Source of the DNA: Brasenia schreberi
Lineage: Eukaryota; Streptophyta; Magnoliopsida; Nymphaeales; Cabombaceae
Reading direction: 5' to 3'
Assembly (NCBI GenBank): GCA_036023115.1
Contig: JAYKKT010000036.1
Coordinates: forward strand, 4,799,501-4,863,500
Length of the DNA stretch: 64,000 nucleotides
Within the stretch, counting starts at the first letter, position 1, and every line of letters begins with the position of its first letter. Of this stretch, positions 1 through 11,107 are shown in pieces. A model generated the notes under the pieces. That model worked only from the letters and a program-made list of their open reading frames with translations. It did not search any database and had not been told where the DNA came from. Made by a program: the position numbers and the translations under genes.

Positions 1-540
1 AAACTTTTTAGTGCTCCCTCATGTGCACCGGTGAACCACTGCTCTCAACCCGATAACAACTATCCCCACCGGTGTCCCCACTCGTTCTCAAGACGGAGTG
101 ATAGTATTGCCCAAGATCATCACACTCCCACAAATCTATAATAGGAACTCAAGTGTCATCCTCATGACTTTTGCCAACCCAATAAAATAAGTACCGAGTC
201 AATCTTCTAGGGTACTACTTCATGTGCCACTATATCTGCCACTCGATTAAATCCTCATGTACCAAAGGTGGAGGTCATTGTGTCCTCCTCTTTGGATCAT
301 CATAAATCAACTTTAGTTGACTCACATGAAAAACATGGTGAATTTTGAGTCTCTTAAGTAATAACAACCGGTAAGCAACACATCCAATCCATTCAACCAC
401 CTCAAATGGTTCATCAAAGCGCAGTTTTAAAGGTTGGTGAATGCCCTTATATATTTGTATGGGTTGGAGGCTATAACTCGCTGCTGCCCTCCACCACGGT
501 CACCAATCTTGAACTCACCTTCTTTCTTTTCATTTTTTGA
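1..540 (-). mobile_element. Ty3/gypsy chromovirus pol, 3' end (integrase C-terminus plus chromodomain), degenerate
   Basis: Read on the minus strand, about 520 down to 290 encodes the end of a gypsy integrase. Recognisable pieces are a FKIGDRG-like stretch, then LKLRFDEPFEVVEWIG, VAYRL and IHHVFHVSQLK, which match the family pattern of the GPF(Q/E)V..IG.VAY.L core and the HPVFHVSQLK motif. Further on (about 270 to 100) a chromodomain-like stretch follows, with RYLFYWVGKSHEDDT and a later DLWE, broken by stops. The order integrase then chromodomain is that of plant chromoviruses. The coding frame shifts at least once and holds several stops, so the copy is dead. The rest of the element lies left of the window, or its 3' LTR has been lost. 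Confidence 0.75.
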
Positions 541-689
541 GACTAAGCAAGTCAACTAATCCTTCAGCAATGGTCATAAGTGAATAAGCATTTGTGGGGT
601 CATTTTCTTTCATCTCACAGTTTGGTTATACACCACAACAAAATGATATGTCCAAAAGTAAAAATTAATACTCCAATGTCCATTCATGT

Positions 690-812
690 TTTTTTTTAAT
701 ACGTAATCTAGAGTTAGGCATACACCCACCAGATGCGCACTTTGGTATTGAACTCTTGGCCTACTAGAGACCCAATCCTCTAGCCCATGAACTGTGCCTC
801 TTTGGGCCTCCA
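690..812 (-). repeat. SINE-like tRNA-derived element with poly-A tail
   Basis: On the minus strand the unit starts near a GGGCTAGAGGATTGGG box-A-like stretch, has the box-B-like GAGTTCAATACC, then a body ending in a run of nine A (T run near 692-700 on the plus strand). Spacing of the two boxes and the A tail fit a tRNA-derived SINE. The B-box region and the GTG.GCAT...TGCCTAAC body resemble the element at 33.05-33.26 kb. Family assignment is inference. Confidence 0.45.
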
Positions 813-819
813 TGTTTGG

Positions 820-1610
820 CCTTGGCCTTTTAAGATAACTCATGAGCAAGACAAAGTCTACTTGAGCCATCTAGCCCGACAAGTAAGTTGACACAGTAGA
901 TTGAGAGCGACTTGGTTCACATGCAGTGGGACACAGGTTTTTTTTTTAGGGGGGGGGGAGGGCGCTGGTGAGACCCATTCAATGGGCTTGACAATATACT
1001 TATTTATTGAATTTTTTATTTTAAATAGTTTTAACATATTTGGTTTTACAATGTAATGATGTGTATCAAAATAATATAGTTAATTTTGAAATTATCATGA
1101 TAGAAAATAGATTCTTAGATGTATAGAAATGTGATGCAGAACCGAAACAGTAGCGAGCAACCTTTTCTAGCGCCATGAGTGCAAGCTCGAGGTCTTTATT
1201 TTGAATTTTGGGGCCTTTCATTTGAATCAATAAGAGTTACTTATGTTGTTTTGCATGTATTAATTTTGGGAGATTCAAAGAGAAGGGATTGACAAACCTT
1301 CTTTAGGTTGAAGTTGTTTATGTGATACTTTATTTAATCAATAGATGTCCCACAAAAGCCTTACAACATTAGACTCCATCTGAATCTTAGAATAGAAAGA
1401 ATCTATCAGTAAAGCATCTACGAATCTTTAGAACCATTTGCTATTGTATGATAGAACCGGAAACTTTTGAAAAAGCTATTAAAGAATACGTGTAAAAGAA
1501 AGCTATGAAAAAATCTACCATATGACAGAAAATAAGACATGAAAGCTTGTTGACAAGAATTGTTGGCATAAAGTGAATCTTTAAGATTAAGCATAAGCAA
1601 GATGGCTCTT
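820..1610. other. Intergenic, no gene recognised
   Basis: A run of nine T followed by a G-rich run lies at 938-961. The remainder is AT-rich unique-looking DNA with no ORF of recognisable coding character. Confidence 0.5.
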
Positions 1611-1615
1611 GGGTA

Positions 1616-1800
1616 TTGGTTATCATGAAATGTTTGCACTGGTATCTTACAAAAAGAAATATTTCAAACTCTTATCGCATTAGCTGCTCAAGAAGATTTG
1701 CTATTGTATCAACCAGATGCAAATTAGCATTCTTGAATGGAGAGTTAGAGGGGGAGATTTGTGTGCAACAAAATGAAGAAGAAAACAATATGTTTTGTTT
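1616..1800 (+). mobile_element. Ty1/copia reverse-transcriptase fragment
   Basis: The plus strand reads LAAQEDLLLYQPDAN in one frame, then after a frame change AFLNGELEGEICVQQNEE. This matches the copia RT segment that normally runs LALAA...QLDVK.AFLNGELEEE.YVQQPEGF. It is a short isolated relic with a frameshift. No LTRs were seen near it. It is not part of the copia element at 15.7-21.2 kb, which is on the other strand and has its own RT. Confidence 0.7.
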
Positions 1801-1915
1801 ATCTCTTCAATCCAAGTCTCTAAATCGTGATAAAAGTAGGAAAGACTTACCTTGTATCATATGGTCTGCAGAATTGACACTTAACGGCATCGGATTTTAT
1901 TTTGACATTTACTAA

Positions 1916-2340
1916 CTTTTGGCTTATGTCATTGTGTAATTGTACATATCAATGCCACATCAAATGTGTATTGTCATGTCAACATGAAAAAGGTAAAATA
2001 TGTTAATATGGTACTCATTTGATAAAAAAATACGAGAAATTAGACGTTATTATGGTTTTGCAACTAAGTGTCAAAATCATTAAAGTGTCGAAAAAAACAA
2101 GAACTTCTAAGTATCAATTTTGCAAACCACAAAGTAAAAAGGCAAAAGATTTCACGAAAATTATAAGGATGAAAGAGGCAAGTGAAAACCATTCTTGGAA
2201 AAAACTTTCTCACATGTTTGTTTGTCGATCAAAGGATGTTTCCATATATAGTTTATATGCAGCTAATCATAACGAGTTAATAGTGGTAAGATTGAAGTCA
2301 ACTTATAAATATTCGATTTTGGTTATGCAACACATCAAAG
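1916..2340. other. Intergenic, no gene recognised
   Basis: AT-rich sequence. An open frame of about 109 codons (2019-2348, plus) has no recognisable domain and is probably chance. Confidence 0.4.
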
Positions 2341-2849
2341 GTTGGTGAACGTCTTGAAGAGGACAAATGTTTTCCCACCTAACAACGTTCTCATGACACT
2401 AGCGGAGGCCGGGCTGTTGTGGCTGGGATGGGCGGGGTTCCTTATGCACCCAACAGGATCTCCTCCATCGTTGTTGTCAACACTCACATCTGCACTGCTA
2501 CCAGCCGTCCCGTCTGGACGTGTTTAGATCTTTTCTTCCATGGAAAAGCCTCGGTCATCGTCGGTGCAGTACAAGGGTTGATGGCCGGCTTTGTCTTTAT
2601 AGCTCCAGGGGCAGGTATGATCTCTTTTTTTCTTTCCCTCCTCTTTCATGTTTTATTACTCTGGCACACGGTGTTGCCATGATTGGCCAGACAAACCATT
2701 GGGACAGAAAGGAAGAGAAGTTGCAAAACCTTTATAAGTTCATACTAGTGTTTTGTGAATTTTTATTTGTTACAATTATATAATTGTATATGTGTGAGAG
2801 AGATACTAGCAAATACACATATAACATGTATATATGTATGTATGAATAT

Positions 2850-2850
2850 G

Positions 2851-2937
<87 letters not shown>
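2850..2937. repeat. (AT)n microsatellite
   Basis: An almost pure AT dinucleotide run of about 85 bp. It produces long YIYIY open frames on both strands that are not genes. Confidence 0.95.
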
Positions 2938-2942
<5 letters not shown>

Positions 2943-2952
2943 GTACATATAT

Positions 2953-3235
2953 AGACATGTCTGGTTCCGGGTTACCTGGAACCTAAAATCGGAACCAAAA
3001 CGTTTTACGAATGGTTATGGTTACGGTTATATATTATTTATTAATGTGTAGTTTCAAACCATGGTTTTGGTTCTGGTTCTAGGCCGGTTTCCAAAAAATA
3101 GAAACCGTAACCGAACCGGAGGGTCCCTTGTGGTTATGGTTCCGGGGCTGGTTCAGCCGGTCCTAGTTACCGGCAGTTCTATGTCCAGTTCGGGTTTGAA
3201 CCGCCGGACCGGTTTTGAACTGGCCATATCTACAT
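2953..3235. mobile_element. Short TIR element, GGTTCC-rich family (copy A)
   Basis: The left end reads TAGACATGTCTGGTTCC. The right end, reverse complemented, reads TAGATATGGCCAGTTC. The interior is full of degenerate GGTTCC/GGAACC/CCGGTT words. Similar ends and interior occur at 33.70, 40.33, 42.6 and 44.13 kb. It has no coding capacity. The hAT-like end (TAG..ATG) suggests a non-autonomous DNA element, which is inference. Confidence 0.5.
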
Positions 3236-3273
3236 ATATCTATATATTATGTGTATTTGTGTTACCCACACAA

Positions 3274-3274
<1 letters not shown>

Positions 3275-3367
<93 letters not shown>

Positions 3368-3517
3368 TCCCTTTGGCCATGCTGGCTAGATGATCTTGGC
3401 CATGTGGCCCTCGTCCAAGTTGGAATTTTTTTTAAGTTCATACTAGTGTTTTGTAATTTTTTATTTGTTACAGTTATATATGTGTGTGAGAGAGTGTGTA
3501 ACAAATACACATATAAC

Positions 3518-3575
<58 letters not shown>

Positions 3576-3587
3576 ACATACTATGTG

Positions 3588-3657
<70 letters not shown>

Positions 3658-3705
3658 TACACATACACATATACATATATCTATATATTATGTGTATTTG
3701 TTACA
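3275..3705. repeat. Microsatellite cluster (CA)n, (AT)n, (GT)n
   Basis: (CA)n at about 3277-3313 runs into (AT)n to 3366. A second cluster of (AT)n 3518-3542, (GT)n 3543-3571 and (AT)n 3595-3643 follows. The sequence around TTCATACTAGTGTTTTG...TTTGTTACA occurs twice (about 2739-2775 and 3437-3473), so part of the cluster arose by a segmental copy. Confidence 0.9.
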
Positions 3706-3709
3706 CACA

Positions 3710-4665
3710 CAGTCCAAGTCGCATCAGTTCCTTATCCATCCAACCGAGCTTTTCCTCTTGCCAGTTGAGCTCACTGAACCTTTGGCGTACAAGTTCGGGA
3801 TGCTATCTCTCCTTCTTTGTCTCTGGTTCCCTCTTTGGTAGCCATGATCCCTCAAAAATGCTTACTTTGACCAGTTTGGTTAGGAAGCTCTGTCCTTTTT
3901 AGCACAGTCCGCAATTGGTTAGTTCCACCTCCTGAATGTAGAACTGAGATTGACTAACCTTCTCTAGGCCTAAGACAAACCTACGTCAAGGTAATCCTTT
4001 GAAACACTTTGGTATTGCTCCTGGATCAGCATAGAAATAAAGAATCAGGGCACATGGAACCATCTCGTTATCTTCCTATAAGGAGAAAATATGGTGGACT
4101 AACTGATTGATCCATCAGTTGATGAAAGAGCCCAATGCACAAAAATGCATGTTGGGTCTTCTAAACTGTTTGAAATCTTAAAGATTAGTTTGATTTGTTT
4201 TAGCGAGGTCTAAAGAAGACATTCCCCACTTGTCCCATTGATCTATAAGGACAGAGAAAAATAAATGTATTTCTATCCAATGAGTGCTTTTTCAATATCG
4301 AATAAACAAAGTCATTCGTGTTCATCATCCATCTTCCCGTATAAATGACATACGACCCTTTTCCCCTCATACCATCCATGATGAAAGAGTTATTTTATTG
4401 ATTTCATGCCCTTTTGGTTCAATCAATGAAGTCCTCATAATTACACGAGGCTCAAACCCTCAAGTAGGTTCAACCAAATCTATGTAAAACACAGGGATTT
4501 AGGACCTGTTCTTTTTAGAATTTGGCAAAGCCACAATTTTCAATCAAAAAGAAACTTTTCGATGAGTTTTCATGTCAAATAAAAATCTCAAACTCCTCTC
4601 ATATTAAGGATCACTCTTGTGTCAAATAGAAATCTCAAACCAAGCTCACATTAAGGCTTCTGTTA
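3710..4665. other. Inside the AMT pseudogene interval, no exon recognised
   Basis: I saw no recognisable exon, and nothing matching the missing transporter segment. Confidence 0.4.
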
Positions 4666-4669
4666 GATT

Positions 4670-7108
4670 TATGACAACTAACTTAAAATTTGTTAGATTT
4701 ATCTATCATGTATAATAGACATTATAAATATTTTGTTCGAGTGTCCCCTCTTAGTGACACATTATAGAGTCTGAATGCGATAAAAAGCAAGCAACAATAT
4801 CTATGTTTTTGCCCAAATATAAAGAATCAATTGTAAAAAGACTGGATAAAGAAGTTAGTCTCACTATATTGTTGTCAGAATATAGCAAACAAATTGTAGA
4901 AAAGGTCCTCGTATTTTCAGCATAGGGAGATGCGGAAGATAAGGAAACTAGTCCTACATAATAAGACAAGCTAATACAGGTGGTAGATACTATGATTAGG
5001 AAAATATTAGTATTCTATATTTATAAGAGACAAAGTAGATTGCAAAAAAGATTGATAACATAAGTTTTAAATTATGGTATTCAATAAATGAAAAAACTTG
5101 AAATGGAGTCGCTATTATAGTAAATAAAAATTTAAACGATAGTACAGTAGACATACAACAGTGGTGATCAAATTATGATGGTGAAATTAGTATTACAAGT
5201 AGAGGTTTTAAATATAATTTGTCTTTATGCACCTTGAGTAGGACTAGAAGATGACAAAATAAAGGTATTGTGGGAGGAGTTTGATAAGGTAATTCAAAGA
5301 ATTTTACAAAGAAAGATGATTTGTTTGTGAATAGATTTAAATGGACATGTTAGCAAAAACATTAGGATATCAAGGTATCCATAAAAACTATGGTTTTGGT
5401 GATTTAAATGATAAAGGTAAAGAAATTTTAAATGTTACTATGTTATATGATCTCTTTATAACCAATACAATTTTCAGAAAATAAGATTAACATTTAATTA
5501 CTTATAAGACTGGTTTGTCACAAACACAAATTGATTATTTTACCTATAAAAATTGTTAGAAAATTTGAAGAATAAGATTAACTACCTAACGTTGACTTTT
5601 AGTTACAGATTTCAAAGTAAAAAGTGGACAAAGAAGCCAAGAGAATATAGAGTTACTCGCACTAAATGGTAGGACTTGAAAAACAAGAAAGAGTAAATAT
5701 TTAAACAAAAAATTCTTCAATAAGAAACTTGCAATTATATATATACACATTCTGATATATAGAACAATATGACTAAGTATATTAAGAAAGTAGTAAAAGA
5801 TGTATTAGTGAATCTAAGGAAGCGTACTAACACAAAAGTAAACTTGGTATAGAGTAAAGTAGTATAAGATAAGATTAAGACGAATGTTACAAATTGTGTT
5901 GTACCAACATGATTGATTAAACAAGAGAGGCTTATAGGAAACCAAAGAAAAAAGGCGTCAATTATAAAAAGTTCAACTCAAAAGAAAGTGAAAGACATAT
6001 TTTAGGATAGACAAGGTTAGAGATAAGAAAACAAAGATCATACTTTTGTTAGATACATCAAAGTTGAGGATAAAAAGATTTTAGTAACAAGTGAATATCT
6101 AAAATAGATACAAAAGTTGTATAATGAATATATAAGTACTAGTATTAGCTTAGGAGAGCTAATCAAATTAGAAGAATATATAAAACATAATTTCTACTGA
6201 TGTATTTAAAAGAATGAAGTAAAAAAAGCTCTTAAACTTATGAAGGTTAGTAAATCTATATACATAATATTCCTATAAAAATATAAAAATCCTTGGATAG
6301 ATAGGTATCACTTGACTTGGAAGATTATTTAATAAAATATAAAAAAATCAAAAAGATACAGAGATTGAGAAAGAGTATAGTTATACTCATATAAAAGAAC
6401 AAAAGAGACATTTAAAATTATGCAAATTATCGAGGTATCAAGTGAATGAGTTATACTATGAAAGTATGGAAAAGAATTAGTAAATGTAGGTTAAGACAAG
6501 TATCGAGTACAACAGAGAACAAATTTAGATTCATGCTAGAGAGATCTAATATTCAAATGATTCACATATTGAGATGTGTTATGAAATATTTTTGAGTAAA
6601 AAGGAAGAACTTTTACATAGTTTTTATTGATCTCGAAAAACTTTTGATTGGGTGAGAAAAGATATTCTTTAGATAACCTTAAAAAAAAGTATTTCATTAC
6701 AATATTTTATAGTTCTGAGTGTTTAGCACTTAATATCCATGGTAGAAATGAGGACACTAAAATAGATGTGTGGTCATATAAAGAAAGACAGTATACATAA
6801 TGATGTTATTAGAAACAAATTAGGAGTGACACCATGATGATAAAATGAGAAAAATCATTTGAGATAGTTTTGACATATAGAAAGATAATCAAAATAAGCT
6901 CTGATAAAAGTATAAGAAACTAAATGATAAAAATATTAAAAAGAAAGACCATAAAAATATTGTAAATAAATAATAATAAATGACCTTAACTTTTGTTGAG
7001 TTAATTGTTACTATAAAATATGATCTAACTCTATGAAAACAAAGAATCCAACCAGGGACGCCATCTAGCACTGGAAGAAAGCTTAGTTGTTATTGTTGAT
7101 TGTTGTTT
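4670..7108 (+). mobile_element. Old full-length-like RTE-clade LINE, heavily decayed
   Basis: It aligns by eye with the other LINE copies here. The 5' part (GTTAGTGACACA..., about 4740) matches the copy at 61.2 kb. The endonuclease part contains frames like GVAIIVNKNLNDSTVD and MMVKLVLQVEVLNIICLYAP. A later part reads VKEALKLMKVSKS (about 6220) and YSSECLA (about 6700). The 3' end at 7025-7108 reads ATGAAAACAAAGAATCC...TTAGTTGTTATTGTTG, the same terminus as the copy at 36.2 kb, reverse complemented. There are many stops and indels. The insertion lies between the two AMT pseudogene pieces. Confidence 0.75.
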
Positions 7109-7659
7109 AGAAGGAAAAAAAAGTGCCCGTGTTCCTTTTGTTCTAGGAAAAATCCATCTCTCTCATATTCATCAGTTTGAGATAAAATAATGCGGATCAA
7201 GGGTGGGCAGCAATGATAATGGGCGGTAGGAAGCATCCCCAGGTACACCTTTTTCCGACACAATAGGTGGAGGTACCTGAAGGAAGTGGATGACACACTC
7301 AAGGCCTTCCACACCCACGGTGGGGTTCATGGGCGCAGTGGCAACCGGCCTCTTTAAGGAGCCGCAGCTCTGTGCGTTCTTCCTTCCTCTAAAACACTTG
7401 CGCGGCACCTTCTATGGTGATGGTATGCAACTGGTAAAGCAGATTGTCGAGGCTCTGTTCATCGTCGCCTGGAACGTCATCGTCACAACCCTCATCTGCG
7501 TAGTCATCGATAGCTTGGGGAAGATCCCATACATCGATCAACTGCATATCAGCCCGCTGCGGATGTCGGAGGAGAATTGGACAGACCAGTGCATCCGGAG
7601 GAGTCCTTCACCATCATGCAGTCTACGGCTAGTGTGCTGTGTGTATGTGTGACCGCATC

Positions 7660-8609
7660 AATCCTATAGCAAACAGCTGACATGGATTTTGGTGACCCAA
7701 AGTTTGATTTGTTGTCAGCAACACAAGGATTATATTGTCTCAAACTTCTCTGAACTACAGCTTGCGCATGATAAGAAACTAATCATAAGGTATCCTAATG
7801 CGTTAACTCAAACAGAATGGTTCTTTGCAATGCATTAGTTAAAGATCTTGAGACTTCAGTTTCAATATTTTACGGTAGAATAGATCCAATTGGACAGCAG
7901 GGAAGGCGGCATCAAGAAAGATTCACTTTGAAATTGTTAGAACTCAGCGCCTTTAGGATTCTAATTATTTTATATGTTCTAAAGAGATTTGAACTTTAAA
8001 GACAATTGAGGGCCATGTCAATGTACATTTCATGGAAACTGACCTGATAATATTTTATTAATAAATAATAGCTTTGAAAACTGAAATTTCCTTCTAGTTT
8101 TGTGAGGTCTGCCATTATATATCTTCTAACAACCCTTCCCGTCTATGTATGTTTACCAATTGACCAGGTCTAATGAACCACAGATAAAACAAGCTTGCAT
8201 CGTGGGATCTTTAGTAGGTCCGAACTCTCATATTCACATTCAGGCAGAGTACAGCCTAGCCCCAGCCATCTTACCACGGGAATAATAGATGAACCCCAAA
8301 GTCAACCTCATCAGCAAGTTAGTAGCACCTTTTGAAGATGAGAGAGAGAGAGAGAAACGTTTCTATCAATGTTAAGTTTGTTAACAGATTTTACGCAGGA
8401 AAAGAATTTCACAAAGTCATGGAATTACCATAACCAATACATTGACAAGATAAAAGATTCACCAAAATAATTTTGTATGAACACCCACCCAGTTTACCAC
8501 TAGATCAGAAGGTAATTCTTATTATACTAAACTTCAACTCCAATAGCCTTTGTAGACATAACGCAGAGGATATACAAACCATACGATTGTCCCCTTAGTA
8601 GTCATACTT
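7660..8609. other. Intergenic between AMT pseudogene and I9 inhibitor gene
   Basis: No gene recognised. A short GA run lies at 8339-8355. The region right of about 8500 would be 3' flank or 3' UTR for the distal terminal exon of the inhibitor gene. Confidence 0.4.
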
Positions 8610-8683
8610 TCAGTGCCTTATGCCAGTCCTTGCATGTAGCTCATGTGTCAGACTGGGAACCACTTTAAGAACCCCCGGTTCCT
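8610..8683 (-). CDS. Distal alternative terminal exon of the I9 inhibitor gene
   Basis: On the minus strand an acceptor TTTTGACAG precedes AG GAA CCG, reading EPGVLKVVPSLTHELHARTG, then IRH and a TGA. This is the same length (74 bp), the same phase and the same EPGVL.VVP motif as the exon at 10250-10323. Joined to exon 2 it gives a complete 129-residue product with a different C-terminus. The two exons differ in most third positions and in the tail, so the duplication is old and both versions stayed open. Whether both are used cannot be told from DNA alone. Confidence 0.65.
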
Positions 8684-10249
8684 CTGTCAAAACGTGAAGG
8701 TTATCACAACCACGAATCAACTTTATAACAGCACCAATCCATGCTATTGATACAAAATATAATGCATCAGATCAACCATGCTGAGGATTTCTATGCATCA
8801 ATAATTTCAGAAAATTTATTGTGCGTGGCACAATTGTATACACTTCCACCACAGAATGAGAGAATGTTGCGAAAGAAGTAGCCATTCCCAAACAACGAGA
8901 GGATGATCATAAGGACCAACAAAGAAAGCAAAGAACGTGCATCATGTATAACCCCATAAAACATGCAAAGGAAGACTATCGAGCACAAGTCTCTTTCTTG
9001 TCATACAAATTGAACCTGGAATGCTGGAGAAGGAAGTATATGGTTATTGCAACTCAGTATTTAGAGGTTACAGGCGTGCCAGTCATGCTCTTACAACGTT
9101 GAACCAAGTAGGCAAAAGCCATCCGAAACTGAAGGAATAGAAATTTTTCGGTCAAAATGCAGCAACTTTCAAGAGTCTTGCAATCACAAGTAGGAATGGA
9201 AGAGTCAGGAATCCACAACATATATGAAAACTGAACTCACCAAGGCCTTGTATGGAAAAGCATTGTCATTCAGATGGGATTAGTGTTAACATTAAAAGAT
9301 TTATTTTTCCTTCCAAAGGATCTCCACAGTGATCTTCTTGGAATTTCCTAAAGCTGTTCGTACCCATTAAGAGTTTGAGCCTAGATTCTATTAGCAGGAT
9401 AACCTTTTACACAGTTTAGATCAATATGCAAAGTCCATTTTATGATAGTACAAAATGTGCGTGTAAATATATAGTACAAACAAATCTATCTTTGCTAAAC
9501 AAGAAGTTGACAACATGAACTGCCAGAAAGCATATGCTGAAAGAGGCGTACACGCTCATGGAAATAAGAGATGTCACATGAAGGCTTAAAAGGTACAAGC
9601 AGGCCTAGACAATCGACTAGTAAGGAGAGTATCCCCTAGATACTACCCAATGTGGAAATTCTTTTGAATCAAACTAATTCCAACAACTATTTATGTAAAA
9701 AACATAAGCAGAAAGTATCTTTCATTTTCCTGAGGCAAAATATACTGTAGCATACCCATGAGCAGAAAGATTGAAATATCCAATCAAGTGTCTTTATTAC
9801 AACAACAACTAAGCCTTTTCCCATACTAGATGGGGTCGGCTAAATCAAGTGTATTTATTAGACGTGACAAATTCATGTGACCTGATAGGGGCAGAAATAT
9901 TATCCTCGTACATACTGAGTGAAGGACCAAGAGAAACGAATAAAATAACCATTAACAAACAACTTGAATACCGAAAGTATGGTGAAATTCAGGAGGGCAT
10001 CTCTTACCATGTATGTAATGAATCAACATATAGGACTACTAAATCTATATATGGCCTCATCTATCCATCTTGTAAAGAGGAGAAATCATTCATTCAAAGG
10101 TTGTCTTATATATTACACCATGTTGAGAATCATTGTTGTGACAATGTTCATTACATTGGCAAACACTGGTTTATTTATATAGGCTAGTATATAAGACGGC
10201 ACAGCACTTCAGCACCAGCACCACTCAGATGCTACTCCTTATCGTTCTC
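8684..10249. other. Intervening region between the two terminal exons; one tiny LINE insertion
   Basis: No further exon recognised. This stretch would be intron for transcripts ending in the distal exon and 3' flank for those ending in the proximal one. It contains the 42-bp LINE tail at 9800-9841. Confidence 0.4.
9800..9841 (-). mobile_element. Ultra-short 5'-truncated RTE LINE insertion
   Basis: The 42 bp match only the last bases of the LINE (on the plus strand ACAACAACTAAGCC, CTTTTCCCATAC and TAGATGGGGTCGGC). They are flanked by an 18-bp direct repeat with one mismatch: AATCAAGTGTCTTTATTA at 9782-9799 and AATCAAGTGTATTTATTA at 9843-9860. That is the target-site duplication expected from target-primed reverse transcription that stopped almost at once. 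Confidence 0.85.
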
Positions 10250-11031
10250 TCAGCTCAGACTGGTAGTTACTGAATGCAGCTCATATTTCATATCTGGAAC
10301 TATCTGAAGAACCCCTGGTTCCTCTACAAAGAGAAAAATGGCAAAACATTCATCACTCATCAAATACAAAGTTCCAGTTACAACAAAGTTAGCTCAAACA
10401 GGAGGAAAGTCATTAAAAGAAGAAACTACCGGTGCAGCAAGAACTTACTAGGTTATCACATTAACCTGTAACTGTCATCGCCCATACGCATGGGCCAACT
10501 TGAATGTTGGACAACAAAGCAAGAAATGAGGGTTCTAGGAACACTAAAATCGAAGTGACATTGCATACACACTCAAATATCATCTGCAGGATTGCATTCA
10601 TAGCTTTATTTAAAAGACAGCCACAATTCTCTTGGTTACAAACCAAAGACCAAACCGCACAGATGAAGTTTCTAGTAGGGCAGCAAGATCTTGAAGCTAA
10701 TATGAATCCTGATGAGGATTTTAAGAATGATATAAAAAGGAATCGGATTCCCACAAAAATCAAGCTTAATATTTGACCTCATTTTCAACCTGCTAGAGAA
10801 CAAGTGAAACCTGAACAAACACTTTGTGACAAGCCTATGGACAGGAAATGGCAGCTACAATGTACAATTGTATCACAAAATTGGGCGAAGGGAACACTTC
10901 ACAATCTGAACAGTGAAGGAAGCGCTGATAAGGACTTAAAACCATCATGTGGTAACATCATTTTCTTCTCAAGGTTTCAGTTCAAAAGGGGCAAATAATA
11001 CACACTCAAATTCAGGAAAAGAACACTGATG

Positions 11032-11075
<44 letters not shown>

Positions 11076-11076
11076 A

Positions 11077-11107
<31 letters not shown>

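Larger units (their letters stand above)
2360..7652 (+). pseudogene. Ammonium transporter (AMT/MEP/Rh family) pseudogene in two pieces
   Basis: Piece one (about 2360-2614) reads VFPPNNVLMTLAEAGLLWLGW in one frame, then shifts to GGVPYAPNRISSIVVVNTHI, CTATS, VWTCLDLFF, VGAVQGLMAGFVF and IAPGAG, ending at a GT donor (GCAG|GTATGA). Piece two (about 7260-7650) reads RYLKEVDDTLKAFHTHG, shifts frame, then reads GAVATGLFKEPQLC, LVKQIVEALFIVAWNVIVTT, LICVVI and, after an inserted stretch, PLRMSEE. These are the central and C-terminal parts of a plant plasma-membrane ammonium transporter, closest in my recollection to the AMT2 type. The N-terminal half and the segment between IAPGAG and the VDDTL motif are missing. 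At least two frameshifts are present. The 4.6 kb between the pieces holds microsatellites, a TIR element and an old LINE. Confidence 0.8.

Noticed and set aside
3361..3420. Extra AMT exon (LWPCWLDDLGHVALVQV)
   Set aside because: It does not match the missing transporter segment and has no splice sites.
2755..3902. Several open frames of 60-208 codons on both strands
   Set aside because: They are [12 protein letters not shown] or VCVCVC strings from (AT)n, (CA)n and (GT)n repeats, open in all frames.
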